DNA of 12,921 nt from Burkholderiales bacterium (GTDB lineage: Bacteria > Pseudomonadota > Gammaproteobacteria > Burkholderiales > Burkholderiaceae_F): the NCBI GenBank assembly GCA_021205255.1, contig JAJPXW010000124.1, positions 1-12,921 on the forward strand, read 5' to 3'. The notes beneath the pieces were generated by a model. It searched no databases, was not told where the DNA came from, and worked only from the letters and a program-made list of their open reading frames with translations. Below, piece by piece: positions 1 through 5,753 of this stretch. Each line of letters begins with the position of its first letter. Within the stretch, counting starts at the first letter, position 1. The position numbers and the translations under genes were made by a program.

Positions 1-1
1 A

Positions 2-835
2 CTTTATATTCAGGAGCTTGTCAAAAATTTAAACGTTTGTCCGAACTGCAATCACCATATGAAGCTTTCGGCTCGTAAACGTTTGGATTGGCTTTTAGAC
101 CCGGAAGGTAGAGAAGAAATAGGTCAGGAAGTCCAGTCCCTGGATCCTTTATCCTTTGTTGACAGTAAAAAGTATCCAGATCGGCTTAAGCAGGCTAAAG
201 CTGCTACAGGCGAGAGCGAAGCTCTTGTCGTGATGAGCGGTCGTATTAAGAACGTGCCAGTTGTCGTGGCCGTTTTTGAGTTCGATTTCATGGGTGGATC
301 CATGGGATCGGCTGTTGGTGAAAGATTTGTTCGAGGTGCCGAAGAAGCTATAAAGAGAAAAGCTTCTTTTATTTGCTTTACCGCTAGTGGCGGCGCCAGA
401 ATGCAAGAAGGGCTGTTGTCTCTTATGCAAATGTCGAAGACAACGGCCATGATTGCAAAACTTGGCCAGGAGAAAGTTCCTTTTATTTCAGTTTTGACTA
501 ATCCTACGATGGGTGGGGTCTCCGCAAGTTTCGCTTTTATGGGCGACGTGGTGATAGCTGAACCTAAAGCGCTAATTGGTTTTGCCGGCCCTCGCGTTAT
601 TGAGCAGACCGTGCGGGAAAAGTTGCCTGAAGGTTTTCAGAAAGCCGAATTCCTACTTTCTAAAGGAGCTATCGACATGATTGTTCCGAGAGCCGAACAA
701 CGTGAGACAATTGCACGACTACTTTCTCTGCTGAATAAGCAGCCGGAAGTTACTCATGCCAATGAGAAATCTGAGAAAAACGAAAAATCTAAGGTCTCTA
801 GCAGAGTCCAGGCTCAGGCACAGGAAAAAGGCTAA
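2..835 (+). CDS. accD: Acetyl-CoA carboxylase carboxyltransferase subunit beta (5'-truncated by window edge)
   Basis: This is the beta subunit of the acetyl-CoA carboxylase carboxyltransferase, which works with AccA in the cytoplasm to move the carboxyl group from biotinyl-AccB to acetyl-CoA, the first committed step of fatty-acid synthesis. The frame is open from base 2, and the codons before the Met at 59 read as typical AccD sequence ending in VCPNCNHHM. The Met at 59 is therefore internal, and the visible CPNC is the second half of the four-Cys zinc ribbon; the first Cys pair lies off the window. Crotonase-fold signatures follow: FMGGSMGS, SGGARMQEG, MGGVSASF and AEPKALIGFAGPRVIEQT. About 277 residues are present, against about 304 for the whole E. 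coli protein. The C-terminal 30 residues are a Lys/Glu/Ser-rich tail, variable in this family. folC starts 17 bp downstream. Confidence 0.97.
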   Translation, partial: LYIQELVKNLNVCPNCNHHMKLSARKRLDWLLDPEGREEIGQEVQSLDPLSFVDSKKYPDRLKQAKAATGESEALVVMSGRIKNVPVVVAVFEFDFMGGSMGSAVGERFVRGAEEAIKRKASFICFTASGGARMQEGLLSLMQMSKTTAMIAKLGQEKVPFISVLTNPTMGGVSASFAFMGDVVIAEPKALIGFAGPRVIEQTVREKLPEGFQKAEFLLSKGAIDMIVPRAEQRETIARLLSLLNKQPEVTHANEKSEKNEKSKVSSRVQAQAQEKG

Positions 836-852
836 AAATTAAATCAATTCCT

Positions 853-2121
853 ATGAAAACAGTTGAGGAGTGGCTCGACTACAATTTCCGTCTCCATCAT
901 TTGCATATCGATATGGGATTGGAGCGGATGCGCCAAATGGTTCAAAGGATGGATATTAAATTCGACTGTCCTTTGATTATTGTCGGTGGCACAAACGGTA
1001 AAGGTTCAGTTTGCGCCTATTTAGAAAAAACATTTATTACAGCAGGCTACAAGACTGCCTTGCACACTTCTCCGCATCTATTAAGAATTAATGAAAGAGC
1101 TCGGATTAATGGAAAGCAGATTAGCGATAGTGAGTTGATCCGAAACTTTGAAAAAGTCGATGCAGTAAGGGGAGATTTAACTCCCTCTTATTTTGAATAT
1201 AGCTTGTTGGCTTTCTTATCCTGGTTCCAGGAAGAAAAGCCCGATATCGTTATCTTAGAAGTTGGTCTTGGTGGAAGGCTGGACGCCGTCAATGTCTTTG
1301 ATCCGGATGTCTCAATTATTACTAGCATCGGCATTGACCATGTGGCCTACCTCGGCGACACCAGAGAAAAAATAGGTTGGGACAAAGCCCATATTTTCCG
1401 CCCTGGGCGACCTGCTATCTGTGGAGATCCAAATCCTCCAGTTACTGTTATTGAATATGCCAAGGAGATTGGTGCTGAGCTCAAAATTGCAGGTAGAGAT
1501 TTCACTGAGCAAGTGGATGGCAATACGTGGTCTTTCCTAAGTGATATTCGGGAGCTTCGGGATCTGCCGCTGCCTGCGATGAAAGGCGAGTTCCAGCTTC
1601 GCAATGCGGCAGCTGCCATAGCTGCCTTGGAAAATATATCTTCTAAATTACCAGTTCCAAAAGAAGACATCGTTACGGCTTTGGAGACCGTCCAGCTTCC
1701 TGGAAGGTTTCAAAAAATAAGTAATTGTCCCGATATCATTACTGATGTTGGACATAACCCGCATGCGGCTGTCGAATTAGCAAAAACACTTAAGAGCGAA
1801 CCCTTTACTGGAAAGACGCTTGCGGTATTTGGAATGCTCGCTGATAAAGATAGGGCAAAAGTCTGCCGTCTACTCGGTGATTGCGCTGATAGGTGGTACG
1901 TCGCAGACCTTGCTACAGATAGGGGAGGGTCAGCCTCTACCTTAGGTGAACTTCTTAATTTTGCAGGGGTTTCTAATGAGCAAATACGCCTTTTCCCTAC
2001 TGTCGAAGATGCACTTCAAGCCGCTAAGAATGATGCGGCCGAGACTGATAGAATAATTGCGTTTGGCTCTTTCCTTACTGTTGCGGCAGTACTCAAATTT
2101 TTAGAAATTCCAGTCGGTTGA
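853..2121 (+). CDS. folC: Bifunctional dihydrofolate synthase / folylpolyglutamate synthase
   Basis: FolC is a cytoplasmic Mur-ligase-like enzyme that joins glutamate to dihydropteroate and then extends the glutamate tail of folates, using ATP. At 422 residues it matches the E. coli enzyme in length. Visible motifs are the dihydropteroate-loop region HIDMGLERM (residues 18-26), the P-loop GGTNGKGS (45-52), HTSPHL (71-76), LEVGLGGRLDAVN (135-147), the metal/ATP-site IDH (161-163), the probable carbamylated lysine in DKAHIFRPGRP (Lys178), LPGRF (282-286) and DVGHNPHAA (298-306). The dihydropteroate-loop region supports the bifunctional type rather than FPGS only. No good Shine-Dalgarno precedes the ATG, which suggests translation coupled to accD. 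The start is chosen because the protein begins as relatives do, close to the EWLDY segment. The next gene starts 10 bp after the stop. Confidence 0.97.
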   Translation: MKTVEEWLDYNFRLHHLHIDMGLERMRQMVQRMDIKFDCPLIIVGGTNGKGSVCAYLEKTFITAGYKTALHTSPHLLRINERARINGKQISDSELIRNFEKVDAVRGDLTPSYFEYSLLAFLSWFQEEKPDIVILEVGLGGRLDAVNVFDPDVSIITSIGIDHVAYLGDTREKIGWDKAHIFRPGRPAICGDPNPPVTVIEYAKEIGAELKIAGRDFTEQVDGNTWSFLSDIRELRDLPLPAMKGEFQLRNAAAAIAALENISSKLPVPKEDIVTALETVQLPGRFQKISNCPDIITDVGHNPHAAVELAKTLKSEPFTGKTLAVFGMLADKDRAKVCRLLGDCADRWYVADLATDRGGSASTLGELLNFAGVSNEQIRLFPTVEDALQAAKNDAAETDRIIAFGSFLTVAAVLKFLEIPVG

Positions 2122-2131
2122 GGTTGGCTCT

Positions 2132-3157
2132 ATGGCGTTTTGGTCGAAATTCAAAAAGAACCCTTTAGAAGACGATCCGTTGCTCAAGCAAGAGCCTGGA
2201 ATGTCTTCTGCTGGAACTGAGGCTGAAGCGTCTGCGGCTCCAACTTCTGAACCAGGATTTGGTTATAACGCTTCTGGTACACCGGCAAGTCCTGCACCTC
2301 AAGCTCCGCAACCATCGGCTCCGCCACCTCAGCAAGCTGTTCCACAAACGCCGCCAATAAGGCCGCAAGAAGAAGCTGCACCACCTTTAACTCCACCTGC
2401 TGGTGTAGCCAGGCCAGTCCCTGCATTTACAAGACGGGCAATGGAAAAAGCTCCTCCAAGGGCTACTCCTACGAGGCGGGCAGCTTATTCAGCGCCCAGT
2501 GACAAAATCGCTGATGCCGATCTCGAATATAAGCATTTAAGAAGGATTAGAGCGAGAAGACGTTTTGTGGGTGCGGCGATGTTGCTAGCACTCGTATTAG
2601 TTGCTCTACCCTTTATCTTTGATAAGGATGCGCCACCACCAGACCAGAATATTCCACTGGAGATTCCAAATCAGGATTCAGCCTGGATGGCAATCCGTGG
2701 GTCTTCTCCACAGACTATGGAGGAGACTGGAAGAGAAATAGCCCAAGAGGAACCTGAAGCACCTTCTGAACCTCCTCAGAAAGTTGCGCCTCCTCCAACG
2801 GCTAAGGCAACTGATCAGACGCCTAAAGAAACAAAACCCGAACCAAAACCACAAGCTGCTCCACCTGCACCGGAACCGCAGCAGGCTAAGCAAGAACAAA
2901 CGCCGGAATCTAAAACAACTCCGAAAGGCCAGTTCTTTATTCAGCTCGTGGCAACCCGTGATGTAAAGAAAGCCGAAGAAATTAGAAAGAAGATGGCCGA
3001 TGCCAAAATTCCTTGCTACCTGGAAAAAGTTGCTGTGAAAGGCGGTACTGCTTGGCGAGTTAGGGTCGGTCCCTTCACTACTGAAAGAAGCGCAGAAGAA
3101 GCACGTGGCTTAGTTGGCTTGCAAGGCTATACGGCAAAAGTTCAGAGAGCAAGCTAA
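2132..3157 (+). CDS. dedD: DedD-like SPOR-domain membrane protein
   Basis: This is a single-pass inner-membrane protein with a C-terminal SPOR domain (about residues 266-341, QFFIQLVATRD...AWRVRVGPFTT). SPOR domains bind denuded glycan strands of septal peptidoglycan, so a role at the division site is expected by family. One membrane helix lies at about 145-163, directly after a very basic stretch (RRIRARRRF), which puts the N-terminus in the cytoplasm. Both flanks are low complexity: a Pro/Ala/Gln-rich cytoplasmic part (about 40-110) and a Pro/Glu/Lys-rich periplasmic linker (about 164-265). At 341 residues it is longer than E. coli DedD (220), mostly because of the 140-residue cytoplasmic part. 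The folC-dedD-cvpA-purF position matches E. coli exactly, which is why the symbol is used. A GAGG (2120-2123) overlapping the folC stop serves as ribosome binding site. The stop shares one base with the cvpA start. Confidence 0.9.
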   Translation: MAFWSKFKKNPLEDDPLLKQEPGMSSAGTEAEASAAPTSEPGFGYNASGTPASPAPQAPQPSAPPPQQAVPQTPPIRPQEEAAPPLTPPAGVARPVPAFTRRAMEKAPPRATPTRRAAYSAPSDKIADADLEYKHLRRIRARRRFVGAAMLLALVLVALPFIFDKDAPPPDQNIPLEIPNQDSAWMAIRGSSPQTMEETGREIAQEEPEAPSEPPQKVAPPPTAKATDQTPKETKPEPKPQAAPPAPEPQQAKQEQTPESKTTPKGQFFIQLVATRDVKKAEEIRKKMADAKIPCYLEKVAVKGGTAWRVRVGPFTTERSAEEARGLVGLQGYTAKVQRAS

Positions 3158-3645
3158 TGTCTGAACTTGATTGGGTCATTATCGCAATACTTGCCGTATC
3201 TACCCTACTTGGTCTATTTAGAGGAATGATCCGAGAGCTTTTTGCTCTCGGAGGCTGGATAGCGGCATTTGTATTTTCCATCTGGTATGCCGGTGACTTA
3301 TCGGAAAAAATTCCATTGAAATCGGCCGGCCCATTAGGAAGGTACTTTATTGCCATCCTTATTATCGTGATCGCTTCAGTATTTGCGGCTGGCCTAATCG
3401 GAAACATCATTCGCAAAATTCTTTCGCTTGCTAGCGTTGGCGCCCAAGACAAAGGCCTTGGGGGCTTCTTTGGTCTTCTTCGAGGAGCAGTAATCGTAAT
3501 GGTGCTGCTTTATTTAGGAAGCCTTTCTGACAATATCACTACCCAGCAATGGTGGAAGTCCTCGGAACTTGTGCCTTATGTCTTTGATGCCATAGATGTA
3601 TGTAAGCCTTATCTGCCCGATGAAATTCAGAAATACATTAAATAG
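3157..3645 (+). CDS. cvpA: CvpA family inner-membrane protein
   Basis: This is a small hydrophobic inner-membrane protein of the CvpA family, first known for colicin V production in E. coli and linked to envelope homeostasis; its molecular activity is not established. It has 162 residues, the same as E. coli CvpA. Four membrane helices can be read at about residues 5-22, 27-45, 61-82 and 103-121. Family-type features are the LDWVIIAIL start, the GLFRGMIRE loop after helix 1 and the GLGGFFGLLRG segment before helix 4. The ATG overlaps the upstream TAA (TAATG at 3155-3159), a typical translational coupling arrangement. It lies directly before purF, as in many beta- and gammaproteobacteria, although a 116-bp gap separates the two here. 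Confidence 0.94.
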   Translation: MSELDWVIIAILAVSTLLGLFRGMIRELFALGGWIAAFVFSIWYAGDLSEKIPLKSAGPLGRYFIAILIIVIASVFAAGLIGNIIRKILSLASVGAQDKGLGGFFGLLRGAVIVMVLLYLGSLSDNITTQQWWKSSELVPYVFDAIDVCKPYLPDEIQKYIK

Positions 3646-3761
3646 TTATATTTTGTTATTCATGGGTACTACTTAATCTACGCTTCCACTTGATTTTTTA
3701 TATTCATTGATCCCCTTAAATTATTGTTTAGTTTGTTCTTGTTTGAACTCTGGAGATAAAA
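3646..3761 (+). promoter_or_regulatory. purF leader with ribosome binding site
   Basis: This AT-rich gap between cvpA and purF is larger than the other gaps in the cluster, so it may hold a separate purF promoter. TATATT (3699-3704) resembles a -10 box, but no convincing -35 lies at the right spacing, and no PurR-type operator is recognisable. A clear ribosome binding site GGAG (3752-3755) sits 6 nt before the purF ATG. No terminator is visible after cvpA, so read-through from upstream is also possible. Confidence 0.35.
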
Positions 3762-5267
3762 ATGTGCGGCATTGTTGCCATTTACGCCTCAAGTCCCGTA
3801 AATCAGCGTCTTTATGATGCGATGCTGCTATTGCAGCATAGAGGGCAGGATGCCGCTGGCATTTGCACCGTCGATAAGCGAGTCTTCCATTCCTTTAAAG
3901 GCATGGGGCTAGTTCGGGATGTGTTTAGAACCCGCAATATGCGGGACTTAGTTGGTAACTGTGGAATTGGCCAGGTTAGATATCCTACGCAAGGAAATGC
4001 CGCTGCCACTGGTGAATCCCAGCCTTTTTATGTGAATGCACCGTATGGTCTTGTTCTAGCTCATAACGGCAATTTAACCAATGCAAAGGAATTAACTCGC
4101 GAACTCTATGAGCATGACCGACGCCATATCAATACGACTAGCGACTCTGAAGCCCTTTTAAACGTATTTGCTAATGAGTTGCAAGAGACTACTAGCGGAA
4201 ATCATCTTGATGAGGAAACGCTTTTTGGCGCCATCTCGGCCACTATGAAGCGCCTAAAGGGTTCGTACGCTTGCGTCTGTATGATTGCCGGCCACGGCCT
4301 AGTGGCTTTCCGGGATCCACATGGCATTCGGCCATTATGTATTGGTAAAAACATTGATGAGAACGGCAATACAGAGTACATGATCGCAAGCGAAACCGTG
4401 GCTTTGGAAGGCAGTGAGTTTTCAGTCATTGGCGATATTGAACCAGGCGAAGCGGTGTGGATCGATGAAAAAGGAGTTTTGCACAGAAGACAATGCGCGG
4501 AAAACCCCCAGCTTTCACCCTGCATTTTCGAGTATGTCTATCTATCTAGACCAGATTCCACGTTGGATGGTATATCTGTCTATAGCGCAAGACTAAGGCT
4601 AGGAGAAAACCTGGCTACTGAGGTTCTCAAGCAACTTAAAGTCGAAGATATCGACGTAGTGATGCCAATTCCGGATTCTTCACGACCGGCAACTGCGCAA
4701 TTGGCTTTGAAGCTAAATAAGCCCTATCGGGAAGGGTTTATTAAAAACCGCTACGTAGGTCGTACCTTTATCATGCCTGGCCAGACTATTCGTAAAAAGA
4801 GTGTTCGGCAGAAACTTAATGCCATTCCAATGGAGTTCCAGGGCAAGAATGTTTTATTGGTTGACGACTCTATCGTGCGTGGAACCACTATTACGGAAAT
4901 CGTAAAAATGGCTCGCAGCAGTGGTGCAAAGAAAGTTTACGTCGCAAGTGGTGCGCCTCCAGTTCGTTTTCCGAATGTCTATGGTATCGATATGCCAACT
5001 GAGAGCGAACTAATCGCAGGTCATGGCAAGTCCATTGAAGATATTCGCAAAGAGATTGGTGCGGATGCGCTTATTTACCAAACTGTCGAAGGCATGAAAG
5101 AGGCAGTCGGTCACTTTAATCCAGAAATTAAGCAATTTGATTGCTCATGCTTTGATGGCGTCTACGTCACTGGAGACGTAACCCCGGAATACCTTAGAAA
5201 GGTGGAAGAGCAAAGAATTCGCGAAAAGATGCAGGCCAAGAAGACCCAGGAGGCCGAAGATAGCTAA
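3762..5267 (+). CDS. purF: Amidophosphoribosyltransferase (glutamine PRPP amidotransferase)
   Basis: PurF makes 5-phosphoribosylamine from PRPP and glutamine, the first committed step of purine synthesis, in the cytoplasm. It has 501 residues. The N-terminal Ntn glutaminase domain begins MCGIV, so Cys2 becomes the N-terminal nucleophile after Met removal. QVRYPT (71-76), HNGNL (101-105) and SDSE (127-130) are further glutaminase-site motifs. FEYVYLSRPDS (256-266) starts the C-terminal phosphoribosyltransferase part, whose PRPP loop is VLLVDDSIVRGTT (364-376). There is no propeptide. The position equal to the B. subtilis cluster ligand before VYGID is Asn405, so this is the E. coli-type enzyme without an iron-sulfur cluster, even though a C-S-C (461-463) is present near the end. 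The last 25 residues are charged. It is the last gene of the housekeeping cluster. Confidence 0.97.
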   Translation: MCGIVAIYASSPVNQRLYDAMLLLQHRGQDAAGICTVDKRVFHSFKGMGLVRDVFRTRNMRDLVGNCGIGQVRYPTQGNAAATGESQPFYVNAPYGLVLAHNGNLTNAKELTRELYEHDRRHINTTSDSEALLNVFANELQETTSGNHLDEETLFGAISATMKRLKGSYACVCMIAGHGLVAFRDPHGIRPLCIGKNIDENGNTEYMIASETVALEGSEFSVIGDIEPGEAVWIDEKGVLHRRQCAENPQLSPCIFEYVYLSRPDSTLDGISVYSARLRLGENLATEVLKQLKVEDIDVVMPIPDSSRPATAQLALKLNKPYREGFIKNRYVGRTFIMPGQTIRKKSVRQKLNAIPMEFQGKNVLLVDDSIVRGTTITEIVKMARSSGAKKVYVASGAPPVRFPNVYGIDMPTESELIAGHGKSIEDIRKEIGADALIYQTVEGMKEAVGHFNPEIKQFDCSCFDGVYVTGDVTPEYLRKVEEQRIREKMQAKKTQEAEDS

Positions 5268-5279
5268 TAGCCAATAGTG

Positions 5280-5303
5280 TTTTTAGAATTTTTAGAATTT
5301 TAG
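5280..5303 (+). repeat. 9-bp tandem repeat after purF
   Basis: TTTTTAGAA occurs twice in tandem (5280-5288 and 5289-5297), followed by a partial third copy TTTTAG. The core TTAGAATTTT appears again at 5482-5491. Its role is unknown; it immediately precedes the hairpin at 5304-5333. Confidence 0.6.
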
Positions 5304-5333
5304 GTGGCAAAAGTCAGTTTGCACTTTTGCCAC
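5304..5333 (+). terminator. Hairpin after purF, probable transcript end
   Basis: A perfect 11-bp inverted repeat, GTGGCAAAAGT (5304-5314) and ACTTTTGCCAC (5323-5333), encloses an 8-nt loop. It lies 37 nt after the purF stop. A further 5 bp, AGAAT (5294-5298) with ATTCT (5334-5338), could extend the stem past a one-sided bulge. There is no T-tract on either strand, so it is not a textbook intrinsic terminator. It may act with Rho or protect the 3' end. Confidence 0.5.
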
Positions 5334-5361
5334 ATTCTGTTCAGGTAGTGCTGAAAGATAG

Positions 5362-5405
5362 TTTTGCTAAGTTAAAGTTGGAATAACAACTTTGTCAAAG
5401 CAAAA
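5362..5405. promoter_or_regulatory. Nested inverted repeat (hairpin or operator)
   Basis: The inner arms AAAGTTG (5374-5380) and CAACTTT (5387-5393) are perfect with a 6-nt spacer. The outer arms TTTTGCT (5362-5368) and AGCAAAA (5399-5405) are also perfect, with a symmetric 5 x 5 nt internal loop between the two stems. It could fold in RNA or bind a dimeric protein. CTTTG-T-CAAAG (5390-5400) forms a further overlapping palindrome. Confidence 0.4.
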
Positions 5406-5439
5406 GTAAATTTAATTTAGCTTTGAAAAAAGAGCACTT

Positions 5440-5460
5440 AAGCGACGTCTTCTTTCGCTT
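5440..5460. promoter_or_regulatory. Short hairpin
   Basis: AAGCGA (5440-5445) and TCGCTT (5455-5460) form a 6-bp stem with a 9-nt loop; flanking TT/AA can add two pairs past a one-base bulge. No T-tract follows. The function is not known. Confidence 0.3.
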
Positions 5461-5491
5461 TAAATCTATTAATAGACAATCTTAGAATTTT

Positions 5492-5532
5492 CCCTTATCT
5501 AGAATCTCCCCCTAAGGGTAAAAAAGGGGGGA
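5492..5532 (+). ncRNA. Possible H-type RNA pseudoknot
   Basis: Stem 1 pairs CCCTTA (5492-5497) with TAAGGG (5513-5518). The loop of stem 1 contains TCCCCC (5507-5512), which can pair with GGGGGA (5527-5532) to form stem 2. The two stems abut with no intervening base, and the third loop (5519-5526, TAAAAAAG) is A-rich, as in many H-type pseudoknots and small riboswitches. The alternative is a simple 5507-5532 hairpin followed by AT-rich sequence, which might act as a weak terminator. It does not fit a riboswitch class I know. Confidence 0.35.
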
Positions 5533-5598
5533 TAATTTAAGTTTAAATTGAAAATTGAACTTCTTACGACCCAATACGAAGGACGCTGGTAGGCATGG

Positions 5599-5624
5599 GT
5601 TCGGAAAAGTCACATTTTCTGAAC
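5599..5624. promoter_or_regulatory. 26-bp operator-like palindrome upstream of the pump operon
   Basis: GTTCGGAAAA (5599-5608) and TTTTCTGAAC (5615-5624) are inverted repeats with a 6-bp spacer. Nine of ten positions match, and the tenth would be a G-U pair in RNA. The length and symmetry resemble operators of TetR/AcrR- or MarR-type repressors, which commonly control RND pumps. It ends 129 bp before the adaptor ATG. No candidate regulator gene is in the window. Confidence 0.45.
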
Positions 5625-5662
5625 TTATAGAATCATTAATTGGATTTGCTAACATAACGCAT

Positions 5663-5695
5663 GTGGGGGGATTATCTCTAACAAAAAGGCCCCAC
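5663..5695 (+). promoter_or_regulatory. Leader hairpin before the efflux operon
   Basis: GTGGGG (5663-5668) and CCCCAC (5690-5695) form a perfect 6-bp GC-rich stem with a 21-nt loop, 58 nt before the adaptor ATG. It overlaps the weak promoter candidate at 5646-5675, so it could be either an operator or a leader structure. Confidence 0.3.
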
Positions 5696-5753
5696 CAATA
5701 AATAGAAAGTGCCCATCAAATGGAAGCTCATTTATATAGAGGGTATTTAACTA

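Larger units (their letters stand above)
5268..5753. other. 486-bp non-coding region between purF and the efflux operon
   Basis: No protein-coding gene is supported here. The stretch is AT-rich and holds a series of inverted repeats, listed separately: 5304-5333, 5362-5405, 5440-5460, 5492-5532, 5599-5624 and 5663-5695. A further AT inverted repeat is AATTTAA/TTAAATT (5534-5549). The best promoter guess for the pump genes is TTGCTA (5646-5651), an 18-bp spacer and GATTAT (5670-5675), four of six matches in each box; this is weak. The ribosome binding site for the adaptor gene is AGAGGG (5738-5743), 10 nt before its ATG. Confidence 0.6.

Noticed and set aside
59..835. accD starting at the ATG at 59
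   Set aside because: The codons from base 2 continue as family sequence (VCPNCNHHM), so this Met is internal and the gene is cut by the window edge.
3646..3761. A PurR-type operator before purF
   Set aside because: No sequence resembling the ACGCAAACGTTTTCTT-like operator is present; only short T-rich motifs were seen.
461..5142. An iron-sulfur cluster in PurF suggested by C-S-C near its end
   Set aside because: The Gram-positive enzyme uses a C-x2-C pair and another Cys before VYGID; here the pair is C-x-C and that other position is Asn405.
5508..5531. A known riboswitch class (preQ1 or SAM-II) for the pseudoknot-like element
   Set aside because: Topology alone is similar; stem sequences and conserved loop bases do not match what I know of these classes, and the downstream gene is an efflux pump.
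5595..5630. An 11-codon leader peptide (MGSEKSHFLNL) before the pump operon
   Set aside because: It is very short, its ribosome site is weak and distant (AAGGA at 5579-5583), and its bases are better explained by the palindrome at 5599-5624.
5268..5753. CRISPR array, tRNA or insertion sequence in the large gap
   Set aside because: There are no regular spaced repeats, no cloverleaf with a CCA-type end, no transposase remnants and no flanking target duplications.
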